Of a stretch of DNA of 6,772 nucleotides, positions 1-6,647 are shown piece by piece; positions within the stretch are counted from its first letter, which is position 1, and every line of letters begins with the position of its first letter. The translations under genes and the position numbers were made by a program. The notes under the pieces were generated by a model. It did no database searches. It had not been told where the DNA came from and was given only the letters and a program-made list of their open reading frames with translations. This DNA is from Planctomycetota bacterium (GTDB lineage Bacteria > Planctomycetota > Planctomycetia > Pirellulales > Pirellulaceae). The stretch covers positions 1 to 6,772 of the forward strand of contig JAJSAJ010000517.1 in the NCBI GenBank assembly GCA_024274855.1, read 5' to 3'.

Positions 1-151
1 CGACGATGGGCATGACGCGCTGCCGCATACATCTTTGCCACACTTTGGGGGGGCTTTCCGGTCTGTTTGACACAACTTCGAGCAGATTCTGTTCATTACT
101 GCTACGCTATCGGCAATCTTCCAGGACGGCAAGCGGGGCAGGCGACCAATT

Positions 152-190
152 GCATAGACCGTTTTGGTTGCCCAAATCGGGGGTCTAGGC
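152..190 (+). other. Imperfect hairpin upstream of the methyltransferase gene
   Basis: The inner stem pairs 163-167 (TTTGG) with 172-176 (CCAAA) around a TTGC tetraloop. After one T-T mismatch it continues as CCG (159-161) with CGG (178-180). Past a GGG bulge (181-183), TAGA (155-158) pairs with TCTA (184-187), and 152-153 can pair with 189-190 beyond one mismatch. No T-run follows on either strand, so it is a poor terminator. It could be the end of an upstream transcript or a regulatory fold; its role is unknown. Confidence 0.35.
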
Positions 191-214
191 TGAATAGCTC
201 GGGGGTTGATTGGC

Positions 215-220
215 TATAGT
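215..220 (+). promoter_or_regulatory. Candidate -10 box for the methyltransferase, possibly leaderless
   Basis: TATAGT matches the sigma-70 -10 consensus at five of six positions and ends six bases before the ATG at 227. A start of transcription at normal spacing would fall on or next to the A of that ATG. No purine-rich Shine-Dalgarno sequence precedes the ATG, which fits a leaderless message. There is no recognisable -35 box at 16-18 bases, so the call is tentative. Confidence 0.3.
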
Positions 221-226
221 GATGCC

Positions 227-847
227 ATGAACGAACCACAGGAATCCAAGAAGGCTCATTTTCGCCAAGCGTATGCAGGCCAGACGCCGTGGGACATCGG
301 GCAGCCTCAGCCCGTTTTTGTCCAAAACGCCAGTCGAATACGGGGGACGATTCTCGATGCGGGGTGCGGCGCTGGTGACAATGCCATGTTTTTTGCCGAG
401 CGGGGCCACGATGTGTTGGGAGTTGATTTTCTTGAGCAGCCGATCGCCCGCGCCAAGCAGCAAGCGGCTCGACGCAATCTCAAGGTCCGTTTTCAGGTCA
501 TCGATGCCCTTAAGCTGGCCGAGCTGAACGCGACTTGGGACAATGTAATCGACAGTGGCTTGTTTCATGTCTTCTCGGACGAGGATCGAGCGGCCTATGT
601 CGCACAGTTGGCCAAGGTCGTGGGGCAAGGCGGCAACTTCTGGATGCTCTGCTTCAGTGACAAGGAGCCGCCCGGATACGGGCCACGGCGGGTTTCACGG
701 CAGGAGATTCACGACGCATTCACTGACGGCTGGGAAGTCGAGTCGATTGAGGACGCTCGCTTTAAGGCTGCTACCGGTTCGGAAGTCGAGCGAGTTTCAC
801 AAGGTGGCCCACGCGCCTATTTCGCGGTCATTCGACGTGTGGCGTGA
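227..847 (+). CDS. Class I SAM-dependent methyltransferase, small-molecule (TPMT/heterocycle-like) type
   Basis: The product is a soluble, cytoplasmic 206-residue enzyme predicted to move a methyl group from S-adenosylmethionine to a small acceptor. The Rossmann fold shows motif I DAGCGAG (residues 44-50), the acidic end of strand 2 at D67 in GVDF, and D93 in VIDAL. An N-terminal PWDIG (21-25) and DSGLFHVF (109-116) are hallmarks, from memory, of a family that includes mycobacterial Rv0560c-like heterocycle or quinone methyltransferases and is related to thiopurine methyltransferases. The length is normal for the family and no key motif is missing. The acceptor cannot be read from the sequence; detoxification of a thiol, quinone or N-heterocycle is an inference. 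I chose the ATG at 227; an in-frame TTG at 206 would add seven residues outside the conserved part and would include the -10-like box. The gene stands alone on its strand and converges with 1270-1806. The fold is certain, the substrate is not. Confidence 0.9.
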   Translation: MNEPQESKKAHFRQAYAGQTPWDIGQPQPVFVQNASRIRGTILDAGCGAGDNAMFFAERGHDVLGVDFLEQPIARAKQQAARRNLKVRFQVIDALKLAELNATWDNVIDSGLFHVFSDEDRAAYVAQLAKVVGQGGNFWMLCFSDKEPPGYGPRRVSRQEIHDAFTDGWEVESIEDARFKAATGSEVERVSQGGPRAYFAVIRRVA

Positions 848-865
848 GCCCGAGTGACCCGACTA

Positions 866-885
866 TGGCCGACCGCCGGTGGCCA
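866..885 (+). terminator. Hairpin after the methyltransferase gene, possible terminator
   Basis: TGGCC (866-870) pairs with GGCCA (881-885). Past a single bulged G, ACC (872-874) pairs with GGT (878-880) around a GCC triloop, giving eight mostly G-C pairs. It begins 18 bases after the stop codon. The sequence after it is T- and G-rich (about 891-910) but has no clean T-run, so termination may be weak or factor-assisted. Confidence 0.45.
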
Positions 886-920
886 ATGGCGTCATTGTCG
901 TGTGTTTGTTGCGAATCAGA

Positions 921-1168
921 CATTCCTTCTGCCGGGGGCAGGCCGACGCAGAGATGTGGGTAAGGATTCGCCAATCAATAACTGTCGCACAAGCCCCGGA
1001 CCCCCATGAGCTCGTCTCATGGGTGAAGCAGTCTCGCAGCTAGAAAAGGCCATGGCGGACCGGAAAGCTCGCGTCGTCCCCAATAAGAGCGACAGTAATT
1101 GATACGCCGCCCCTAGAGACACACCTGACAGACTCTCGTGCGGCTGTGCGACCGCCTCGAAGAACATT
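921..1168. repeat. Long imperfect inverted-repeat element of unknown kind
   Basis: The clearest part is a 15-base pair of arms, 974-988 and 1089-1103, complementary at 14 of 15 positions (core ACTGTCGC against GCGACAGT). Between them lies a perfect eight-base stem, CCCATGAG (1003-1010) with CTCATGGG (1016-1023), closed by a CTCGT loop. Outside the arms, weaker complementarity seems to continue: the left side around 937-955 (GGCAGGCCGACGCAGAGA) resembles the reverse complement of the right side around 1131-1148. This could be a degenerate MITE-like element or a structured RNA. I recognise no known family, and the outer limits are approximate. Confidence 0.4.
1003..1023. other. Perfect 8-bp hairpin inside the inverted-repeat element
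   Basis: CCCATGAG and CTCATGGG are exact reverse complements separated by five bases (CTCGT). No T-run follows on either strand, so it is not a standard intrinsic terminator. It sits between the two longer arms at 974-988 and 1089-1103, making a nested stem arrangement. Confidence 0.55.
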
Positions 1169-1184
1169 CGGATCCAATCCCTAC

Positions 1185-1231
1185 AAAACGCCCCTTCCGG
1201 ATCGGTGATGGTCCCGTGATCCGGAAGGGGC
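1185..1231 (-). terminator. Rho-independent terminator of the secreted coiled-coil gene
   Basis: A perfect 13-base stem pairs 1191-1203 (CCCCTTCCGGATC) with 1218-1230 (GATCCGGAAGGGG) around a 14-base loop. One further G-C pair joins 1190 and 1231. Read on the minus strand, the stem is followed at once by CGTTTTG, with the T-run at 1185-1188. It lies about 40 bases past the stop of the minus-strand gene at 1270. On the plus strand the sequence after the stem is not T-rich, though so stable a stem could also stall transcription arriving from the methyltransferase side. Confidence 0.75.
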
Positions 1232-1269
1232 TGTCATTTGGTCACTCGTGTCTGATCGGCATCAAAGGC

Positions 1270-1806
1270 TCATCGGCGCCGGATCAGGCGGCTATTTGGA
1301 TGCGGTTTACGTGTTGAACGGGCCCGGGTTGGTGTGGTTTTTCTGTTCTTGGAGGGAGCCCGTGTTGTTGAGTTGGCTGGTTGGGCAGACGTGGTCGTGC
1401 CGGTCGATTGGAGTACCTTCTCGAACTGCTCGACTCGACTCTGATAAGCAGCCAGTGCCTGACGTTCGTACTGCGACGCTTGATCGAGTATCTTCTGGTC
1501 GTTTTTTGTCAATCCATTTTGCCGCAGTTTGTTGGCGTAAGCCAAGCGTTGGGCGAGCAAGGTTTCCTCACGCTGCATCTGTTGTTCGACCCACCGAACT
1601 CGCAACGCGACCTTTTTTTCCTCGGCTACCGCTGTCTGTTGGGCGATCGCGGCCCGCCGTTGTTGATCGGCCGTTACCGGTATCGAACTCGACTGTTGCG
1701 CGGGCGCCGGCTGGACCGAACGAGTCGGTTGGCCGGCTTCCAAGACACTCGAACTGGCCAAGAAAGCGCTAATCATAACCACAATGACGCCGATAGAGCA
1801 TCGCAT
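1270..1806 (-). CDS. Secreted coiled-coil protein with a basic C-terminal tail, unknown function
   Basis: The 178-residue product starts with a probable Sec signal peptide: Met-Arg, a hydrophobic stretch at about 5-22, and a likely cut after VLEA near residue 24. A Pro/Gln/Ser-rich linker follows (25-45). Residues about 46-133 are rich in Gln, Glu, Arg and Ala with no helix breakers except around NGL (97-99), so a long helix or coiled coil is expected. The last 30 residues carry 12 Arg or Lys among Ser, Thr and Pro and end in RRR. I recognise no domain. The ATG at 1806 is supported by GGGAG seven bases upstream. The gene lies downstream of the WD40 kinase in the same direction and ends in a strong terminator. 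The basic tail could bind an acidic surface or polymer; that is inference. Open frames on the opposite strand have no such features and look like shadows. Confidence 0.75.
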   Translation of the reverse strand: MRCSIGVIVVMISAFLASSSVLEAGQPTRSVQPAPAQQSSSIPVTADQQRRAAIAQQTAVAEEKKVALRVRWVEQQMQREETLLAQRLAYANKLRQNGLTKNDQKILDQASQYERQALAAYQSRVEQFEKVLQSTGTTTSAQPANSTTRAPSKNRKTTPTRARSTRKPHPNSRLIRRR

Positions 1807-1813
1807 ACCACAT

Positions 1814-1818
1814 CTCCC
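1814..1818 (-). promoter_or_regulatory. Ribosome binding site of the secreted coiled-coil gene
   Basis: On the minus strand this reads GGGAG, seven bases before the ATG at 1806. It fixes the start that gives a complete signal peptide. Confidence 0.7.
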
Positions 1819-2031
1819 ATCGAAAAAAGCGACTAGTTCCAGTCTCTTTCGTGCCTGATCGGTGAGTGGGACGTCGAGGCTTGACTATCCCTCGGGAAAA
1901 ACCGAATCCTCCGACTGTGAGTATGGGTCCGGATCTAGCGGTTATAGCGGCTAGGATGACCCCGATGTCGTGATGTACGAGCGGGCGGAATAGCCCAGCA
2001 CGCGACACGAACGAGGCAATGAAGGCCGGGG

Positions 2032-2049
2032 CGCACCGGTCACGGTGTG
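2032..2049 (-). other. Small hairpin just downstream of the kinase stop
   Basis: CACCG (2034-2038) pairs with CGGTG (2043-2047) around a four-base loop, with a wobble pair and one further C-G pair outside. It lies about 45 bases past the kinase stop codon. The minus-strand sequence after it is GC-rich, so it is at best a weak terminator or a 3'-end-stabilising fold. Confidence 0.3.
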
Positions 2050-2093
2050 AGACAATCCGCAAGCCACTCTGTTCAGGAAATCCCCCGCTACGG

Positions 2094-5000
2094 TCATTCT
2101 CTCGCTTCAAAACGAACCAATAGCCCATTCCTCAGTAGGCACAACAGTTGGTTGCCATCGGACGTAAAGGCCAGTTTCTCGATGGAGGCCGATTGCTTTG
2201 GCAGCGGAAAGATCTCCTGGCCGGTCGCCACATGCCAAAGCTCGATCGTGCCGTCTCTGGCACCGGAAGCGAGCGTTTTCCCATCCGGAGAGAATGCGAC
2301 CGACCGAACGCTCGCGCGATGAAACGTTGACTCCCAACACTGTTTCCATGACGTCGTATCCCAAACGCCGATTTTTCGATCTTCGCCTACCGTGGCAAGC
2401 TGGTTGCCATCCCGGCTGAAAGCGATGTGATTCACGGGCAGTGAATGGCCTATCAAGCGGACGACTTCCTGCCAGTTCTGAACGTCGACGATCACGGCCG
2501 CTTCACAATCCGAGAAGGCTAGAAATCTGCCATCCGGGCTGAAGGCCACCGTATCACAATCTTCAGCCGGCAATCGCACAATGCTGTCGCCCGTCTTGCT
2601 GTTCCACACACACAATTCGTTTCCGAGATGGCTGGCAGTAACCAGGATCTTCCCGTCGTGTGAAAAGGCCAGGCCCTCGATGCCACTGTCGGCATCATGG
2701 GCACGAAATGAAAAACCGGCCTCCTCGGAAGAATTCGTGGATGAGGTGTCGCGAACGGTCACCAGCCCATCAGTGAAACCGCTCGCTTGCATCGTACCTT
2801 GCTTGGCAACTGCAATGCACACGATTGTCGTTCCTTGTGATTTTGGACCTTTTGTCAGAGGCGTCTGCGTGCTTCCCGTCCAGTAGTGAACTCCCGTTGC
2901 ATTTCCAGTGACGAGTAGTCTGCCTTGTTTGGTGAGAGCAAAGTCCATGATGGGATCGTTCTCGCTGTTGGCAAGAAGTCGCCGAATGGTTTTGAATGGG
3001 TGCCAAATCCAGACGTTGCCGTCCGAGCCCGCGGAAACGAGCGTGTCGCCATCAGGCGACCAAGCGACCTGGTTTACGCGATCTGTGTGACCAAGCAGAA
3101 TGGAGCGCGGCTTCGATACCGGGTTTCGTCGATCGATATTCCAGAAAATGACGTCTCTGGAATTGCAACCGGTCAGGGCTTTCGTTCCATCTCGGGAGAA
3201 AATCAGCGAGTCGACGCGTTTGTCGTGTTCGTAGAGTGACAGGTGGTGTGCCAGCTGATAGTCCTCGGTTAATCGAAACAGTCTCACCACTCCACGGTGG
3301 CTGGTCGTCCCGACGTATTTTCCGTCAGGTGACAACGTGGCGAACGTCTGCCGGATTGGAGGGAGCACTTTGTCGTGCAATAGATCTCCTGTGTGCACAT
3401 CCCACCATTTGATCATGCGGTCTGCCGGTGAAAACGTAAACAACTGATCTTTCGTCTCTGTGAACACCACGTTCAGGATGTCACCGCTATGACCGTGCAA
3501 CAGATGTTGTGAATTGTGCACGCGATCATGCAGAACGAGGTGACCGTCGCGACATCCGATTGCAAGCCACTGTGGATTGTGCGAGAAGCGAAGCACCTTT
3601 GGAGCAGAATCAAGATTGATGGTTTGGAGGAGTTCCCCCGATCGAGTATCCCAAAGTGTGACTTTTCGATTCTCGATACCAATGGCCAACGTATTCCCAT
3701 CCGGCGAGAATGAGACGGCAGCGACCTTTTCTCTACGGCCGGGGACATCGAAAACAATCTTGCGACTCCAGCTGCCATCCTGTTCCCGTTGGTAGAGTTG
3801 GTTGACACAAGCCAGGTGCGCGGCGTCCGGGGAAAACGCCAGATTGTGGCGAAGCGGCCAGTGGTCCGGATAGTCAAGATCGATGGAGATCTCCACGGTA
3901 TTCTTCGTGTTACTGTCACGAATGACCAATTGCCGTCGACTTAACGCTGCCCAGGTGTGATCGTCAGGCGAAAGGGCTATGGCAACAACATTGTCTCGTA
4001 TTCGCTTTCGGTCACGGATTCGCGGCAATGCCGAACCGAGGTTCAGCGGCCAGAATCGGATTGCTCCGCCGCGATCTCCCGCAGCGATGTACTTGCCATC
4101 GGCACTGACTTCGACCGAATCGATGCCATCCAGATGTCCCGTAATTTCCTTGGTCCAATGGCCGGTTGTCAAATCCCATACCCGAATCGTGTTGTCATTT
4201 GACCCACTGACCAGTTGTTTGCCACCAGGCGTGAACGCAACGGTGAACACCATCCCTTCGTGACCTCGCAAATCTTGTAGAAGCTGGCCTGAAGAAATCT
4301 CCCATATCTTGACGGTGGTGTCGTTACTGCCCGTGGCCAGCAGCTTTCCATCAGGCGAAAACCGAACGGTTCGAATCGGTTTCGCATGACCACAGAACGT
4401 CCTGATCCTCTGGGACCCGTCGGCCGTCCATAACTTGGCAACACAGTCTTCGCCACAAGTGGCCAGCGTCTTGCCATCGGGCGAGAAGCGAACATCATAG
4501 ACGTCCGCGACATCGTCCGCTCGAAAAAAACGGAGGAAGCGTCCGGTCGAGACGTCCCAAATCCGCGTCGTTCCATCTTCATGGCCGGATACCAACCTGT
4601 TTCCGCTCGGATGGTAAGTGACCGTTGTTACCTGGCTGTTGTGCGGACCAAGCGACCGCAGGCACTGGTGATTTCGAGCATCCCAAATCTGAATTGTGCC
4701 GCGACTGCCGCCGAAAGCGATTTGCTTTCCATCGGGCGAATAACAGACCGCTTGCTTGCCCTCTGAGTCGGACGACAGCACAACATGACTCGGGAGAATC
4801 TGGTCCACCAGATATCGCCACTCATAGCCCCGTAGGTCCAGTCGTTCGGCGTACGCCGGGTTTTGCCGCAACAAGCCGGCCGCGCGAACGCCGTCACCGT
4901 GGCGCCACGCAACTTCAGTCGAACTCAAGCCGCGTACGTACAGCAGTTGCTGGGACAAGGCAACGGCCTCTTCGGCCAGTTGCTCTTGCTTCCTCGCTCG

Positions 5001-6566
5001 TTCTGCTTGCTGCACGGCAACTTGCTTTTGCAACGCTGTTGCCGATTGTTCACGAGTGAGTCTGGCAAACGCGGCAAGCGTCTGAGCTCTTTGCCGCCAA
5101 AGCAGGATACCGGTAATGACAATCGTGATGGCAAGCATTGCCGACGCGGTCGCCACGATACCGCGATGGCGTCGAGCCCACTTGAGACAGATTACCATTG
5201 GGCTCGGTCGCTTCGCCACGATCGGCTCGTCGTTCACGTACCTGGTCAGGTCGGCACCCAATTCCGCAGCCGAGTTGTAACGGTACCGAGCGTCCCGTGC
5301 CATCGCTTTCATGACAACGGTTTCCAGGTCCTTGTGAACCACGGGATTGAGTTTCCGAATTCGAACAGGATCATTTCTTTGGATCTGCTGCATCAATCGC
5401 GGCAATTCCTCGTCTGGAAACGCGGGCCGCAGCGTCAGCATTTCGTACAAGGTGACGCCCAATGAATAGATGTCCGTGTGGTGGTCCAGGACGTGGCGGT
5501 CGCCGCGCATCTGCTCGGGGCTCATGTAACGCAGCGTGCCGATCATTGTGCCGCTGGCGGTGACGTTCGCATCTCCTTCGACGATCGCCAAACCAAAGTC
5601 CGTGATCTGCAGTTGCCCATCTCGGTCGACCATGAGGTTCGACGGCTTGATGTCACGGTGTACAATACCCATGCGATGTGCATGTTCCAGAGCACTTGCT
5701 GCCTGGATGGCCAGCCTGACAACACAGGTCTGGCGGTTCTTTTCGCCGGCACCGGCCGAAGTGATCGCCGGCAAGCACGTCAAGAAATCACTGGATGACC
5801 CGTTGGCTCGGTTCTGGGGCCGATCGGAGCCGCCGTTCCGGCAAGACCCCGTGGCGAAATCGCTTGGATCGACTGCGTCGACGGTCGGATCGTCGAAACG
5901 CTGTGGGGCAATTGCCTGGCAGGCAAGCACATCGATCGTGGAGCCGCTCGCATGTTTTGCTTGCTCGATGCCTGGGGAGCGTCGGCGGATTTCGTCCGCT
6001 ATCAAATCGGCCACGGACGGGCCGTCAACGTATTGCATCGCAAAATAGTGGATACCCTCAGCGCTGCCGATCGAGTAAATGCTGACCAAGTGGGGATGAT
6101 CCAGCGACGCGGCCGCCCGGGCCTCGTTTTTGAAACGGAGCAATTGAGTTGCATCCGAGACGAGGTTCGATGGCAGAACCTTCAGCGCCACGCAGCGGCT
6201 CAAGGCAATCTGTTCCGCCTCGTAGACAACTCCCATGCCACCACGTCCGATTTCGCGCAGCAGTCGGAAGTCGCCGACAATGCGGGGTTCAGAGACCGCG
6301 TCCCGTGCGACAGAACGCTCCACTCCCTGTTCGCGGTCGGCCGCCGCGGGCGCGGCCGATTCCGGTTCATCGGCGCCCTCAGTGACCCGATCGACTTTGT
6401 ATGCGGCGGATTCCATGAAGTTTCCTGCGGCGTGAAGTGACTGCAATAGCCCCGTAACCCGCTCCCGCATTCGAGCGTCATCCGCACACGCATCGTCCAG
6501 AAATCGAGCCCTTTCATCGGGTGGCTCGATGTCCAGTGCCGACAAAAAGATTTCTCGTTCGTTCAC
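2094..6566 (-). CDS. Giant one-pass membrane Ser/Thr protein kinase with WD40 repeats
   Basis: The 1490-residue product is a Hanks-type kinase. Residues 1-50 form a helical segment common before planctomycete kinases, then an acidic linker. The kinase domain (about 100-443) is complete: glycine loop GRGGMG (107-112), K129 in VALK, E148, HRDIKPSN with D305, DFG with D323, SPE (349-351) in the P+1/APE region, R429 near the end. T340 and T344 in the activation loop are plausible phosphorylation sites. An insert at about 191-282 interrupts the domain after the hinge. KWARRHR (462-468) precedes one transmembrane helix (470-490), predicting a cytoplasmic kinase and an external C-terminus. A coiled coil (about 491-545) and the linker LRGYEWRYL (578-586) lead into about 21 WD40 units (595-1490). 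The GTG start has AAGAGGAG seven bases upstream. Such kinases often neighbour an ECF sigma factor gene; none lies in the 206 bases left here. Ligand and substrates are unknown. Confidence 0.93.
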   Translation of the reverse strand: MNEREIFLSALDIEPPDERARFLDDACADDARMRERVTGLLQSLHAAGNFMESAAYKVDRVTEGADEPESAAPAAADREQGVERSVARDAVSEPRIVGDFRLLREIGRGGMGVVYEAEQIALSRCVALKVLPSNLVSDATQLLRFKNEARAAASLDHPHLVSIYSIGSAEGIHYFAMQYVDGPSVADLIADEIRRRSPGIEQAKHASGSTIDVLACQAIAPQRFDDPTVDAVDPSDFATGSCRNGGSDRPQNRANGSSSDFLTCLPAITSAGAGEKNRQTCVVRLAIQAASALEHAHRMGIVHRDIKPSNLMVDRDGQLQITDFGLAIVEGDANVTASGTMIGTLRYMSPEQMRGDRHVLDHHTDIYSLGVTLYEMLTLRPAFPDEELPRLMQQIQRNDPVRIRKLNPVVHKDLETVVMKAMARDARYRYNSAAELGADLTRYVNDEPIVAKRPSPMVICLKWARRHRGIVATASAMLAITIVITGILLWRQRAQTLAAFARLTREQSATALQKQVAVQQAERARKQEQLAEEAVALSQQLLYVRGLSSTEVAWRHGDGVRAAGLLRQNPAYAERLDLRGYEWRYLVDQILPSHVVLSSDSEGKQAVCYSPDGKQIAFGGSRGTIQIWDARNHQCLRSLGPHNSQVTTVTYHPSGNRLVSGHEDGTTRIWDVSTGRFLRFFRADDVADVYDVRFSPDGKTLATCGEDCVAKLWTADGSQRIRTFCGHAKPIRTVRFSPDGKLLATGSNDTTVKIWEISSGQLLQDLRGHEGMVFTVAFTPGGKQLVSGSNDNTIRVWDLTTGHWTKEITGHLDGIDSVEVSADGKYIAAGDRGGAIRFWPLNLGSALPRIRDRKRIRDNVVAIALSPDDHTWAALSRRQLVIRDSNTKNTVEISIDLDYPDHWPLRHNLAFSPDAAHLACVNQLYQREQDGSWSRKIVFDVPGRREKVAAVSFSPDGNTLAIGIENRKVTLWDTRSGELLQTINLDSAPKVLRFSHNPQWLAIGCRDGHLVLHDRVHNSQHLLHGHSGDILNVVFTETKDQLFTFSPADRMIKWWDVHTGDLLHDKVLPPIRQTFATLSPDGKYVGTTSHRGVVRLFRLTEDYQLAHHLSLYEHDKRVDSLIFSRDGTKALTGCNSRDVIFWNIDRRNPVSKPRSILLGHTDRVNQVAWSPDGDTLVSAGSDGNVWIWHPFKTIRRLLANSENDPIMDFALTKQGRLLVTGNATGVHYWTGSTQTPLTKGPKSQGTTIVCIAVAKQGTMQASGFTDGLVTVRDTSSTNSSEEAGFSFRAHDADSGIEGLAFSHDGKILVTASHLGNELCVWNSKTGDSIVRLPAEDCDTVAFSPDGRFLAFSDCEAAVIVDVQNWQEVVRLIGHSLPVNHIAFSRDGNQLATVGEDRKIGVWDTTSWKQCWESTFHRASVRSVAFSPDGKTLASGARDGTIELWHVATGQEIFPLPKQSASIEKLAFTSDGNQLLCLLRNGLLVRFEARE
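2097..4784 (-). repeat. WD40 repeat array (about 21 units) within the kinase
   Basis: This is the coding part for residues 595-1490. Units average about 42 residues (about 126 bases) and show FSPDGK-type turns and endings such as IWD (627-629, 669-671), VWD (796-798, 1401-1403), LWD (971-973) and LWH (1443-1445). Well-formed units start with GH at 726, 768, 810, 1159 and 1373. Units near 851-945, 987-1023, 1238-1285 and 1334-1372 are degenerate and lack the terminal WD. The DNA repeats diverge, so this is an old protein repeat and not a recent tandem duplication. Confidence 0.85.
5721..5996 (-). other. Insert in the kinase domain between hinge and catalytic loop
   Basis: It encodes about residues 191-282, between the hinge-side segment MQYVDGPSVADLIA and the helix before HRDIKPSN. 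A minimal kinase needs only a short link there. The insert is polar, rich in Ser, Gly, Asn and Asp, has little predicted regular structure, and carries four Cys (216, 242, 264, 281). The reading frame stays open and the flanking motifs are intact. From memory, planctomycete kinases often carry a variable stretch at this site, so this is a lineage trait more likely than a disruption. Confidence 0.6.
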
Positions 6567-6573
6567 CCGATGA

Positions 6574-6581
6574 CTCCTCTT
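6574..6581 (-). promoter_or_regulatory. Ribosome binding site that decides the kinase GTG start
   Basis: On the minus strand this reads AAGAGGAG and ends seven bases before GTG (6564-6566). It is a near-perfect Shine-Dalgarno sequence at good spacing, and it selects the GTG over internal ATG codons. Confidence 0.8.
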
Positions 6582-6647
6582 GATTGCTCATCTGATCACA
6601 GACTCCACTGATAGTGCGAGATTCCGGTCCGAAACCTGCCACGGAAA

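Larger units (their letters stand above)
1..226. other. Left-end spacer upstream of the methyltransferase
   Basis: I see no gene I can support here. Some frames are open from the left edge (one on the plus strand stops at about 70, another at about 188), so the tail of a gene outside the window cannot be excluded, but none reads like a known protein. A TTGACA at 67-72 matches a -35 consensus but has no good -10 box at the usual distance. The stretch also holds a hairpin (152-190) and a -10-like box (215-220), listed separately. Confidence 0.5.
848..1184. other. Non-coding, inverted-repeat-rich spacer between convergent genes
   Basis: This stretch separates the convergent methyltransferase and secreted-protein genes. 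It holds the hairpin at 866-885, a small stem CTGCC/GGCAG with a GGG loop (929-941), and the structure described at 921-1168. One 83-codon minus-strand frame (916-1167) is open across it. Its start has no well-placed ribosome binding site and its product resembles nothing I recognise, so I do not call it as a gene. Confidence 0.5.
1807..2093 (-). other. Spacer between the kinase gene and the secreted-protein gene
   Basis: These 287 bases hold no gene I can support. A minus-strand frame runs through the spacer from inside the kinase end into the secreted-protein gene, but it has no recognisable features. No convincing intrinsic terminator follows the kinase: there is a small hairpin (2032-2049) without a T-run, and a T-run (minus strand, about 1897-1901) preceded only by weak, broken complementarity. 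Read-through from the kinase into the next gene therefore remains possible. I found no clear sigma-70 promoter for the downstream gene. Confidence 0.45.

Noticed and set aside
1..96. Minus-strand frame starting with ATG at 96 and open to the left edge
   Set aside because: Only about 32 codons are visible, without a Shine-Dalgarno sequence or recognisable motif.
67..98. TTGACA at 67-72 as the -35 box of a promoter
   Set aside because: The hexamers at 16-18 bases downstream match the -10 consensus at no more than three positions, and no gene starts close by.
6..188. Plus-strand open frame at the left edge
   Set aside because: Composition is Arg/Ser/Leu-rich with no family resemblance and no ribosome binding site. 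It may be chance or an unrecognisable tail.
206..226. TTG at 206 as the methyltransferase start
   Set aside because: It adds seven residues outside the conserved region, has no spaced ribosome binding site, and the ATG at 227 is the more usual codon.
916..1167. Minus-strand open frame of 83 codons in the convergent spacer
   Set aside because: No well-placed ribosome binding site, no recognisable domain, and its openness follows from an inverted-repeat-rich stretch. Kept only as part of the structured element.
1248..1836. Plus-strand open frames opposite the secreted-protein gene
   Set aside because: They lack domain features. The minus frame has a ribosome binding site, signal peptide, coiled coil and downstream terminator.
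1769..2128. Minus-strand frame bridging the kinase end and the secreted-protein start
   Set aside because: It overlaps both real genes in another frame, has no clear ribosome binding site and no recognisable product.
2097..4784. Periodic similar segments suggesting a CRISPR or tandem DNA repeat
   Set aside because: The period of about 126 bases and the divergent copies match WD40 protein repeats in one continuous reading frame.
4863..6440. Long plus-strand frames opposite the kinase
   Set aside because: The minus frame encodes complete kinase motifs. The plus frames are complementary shadows with skewed composition.
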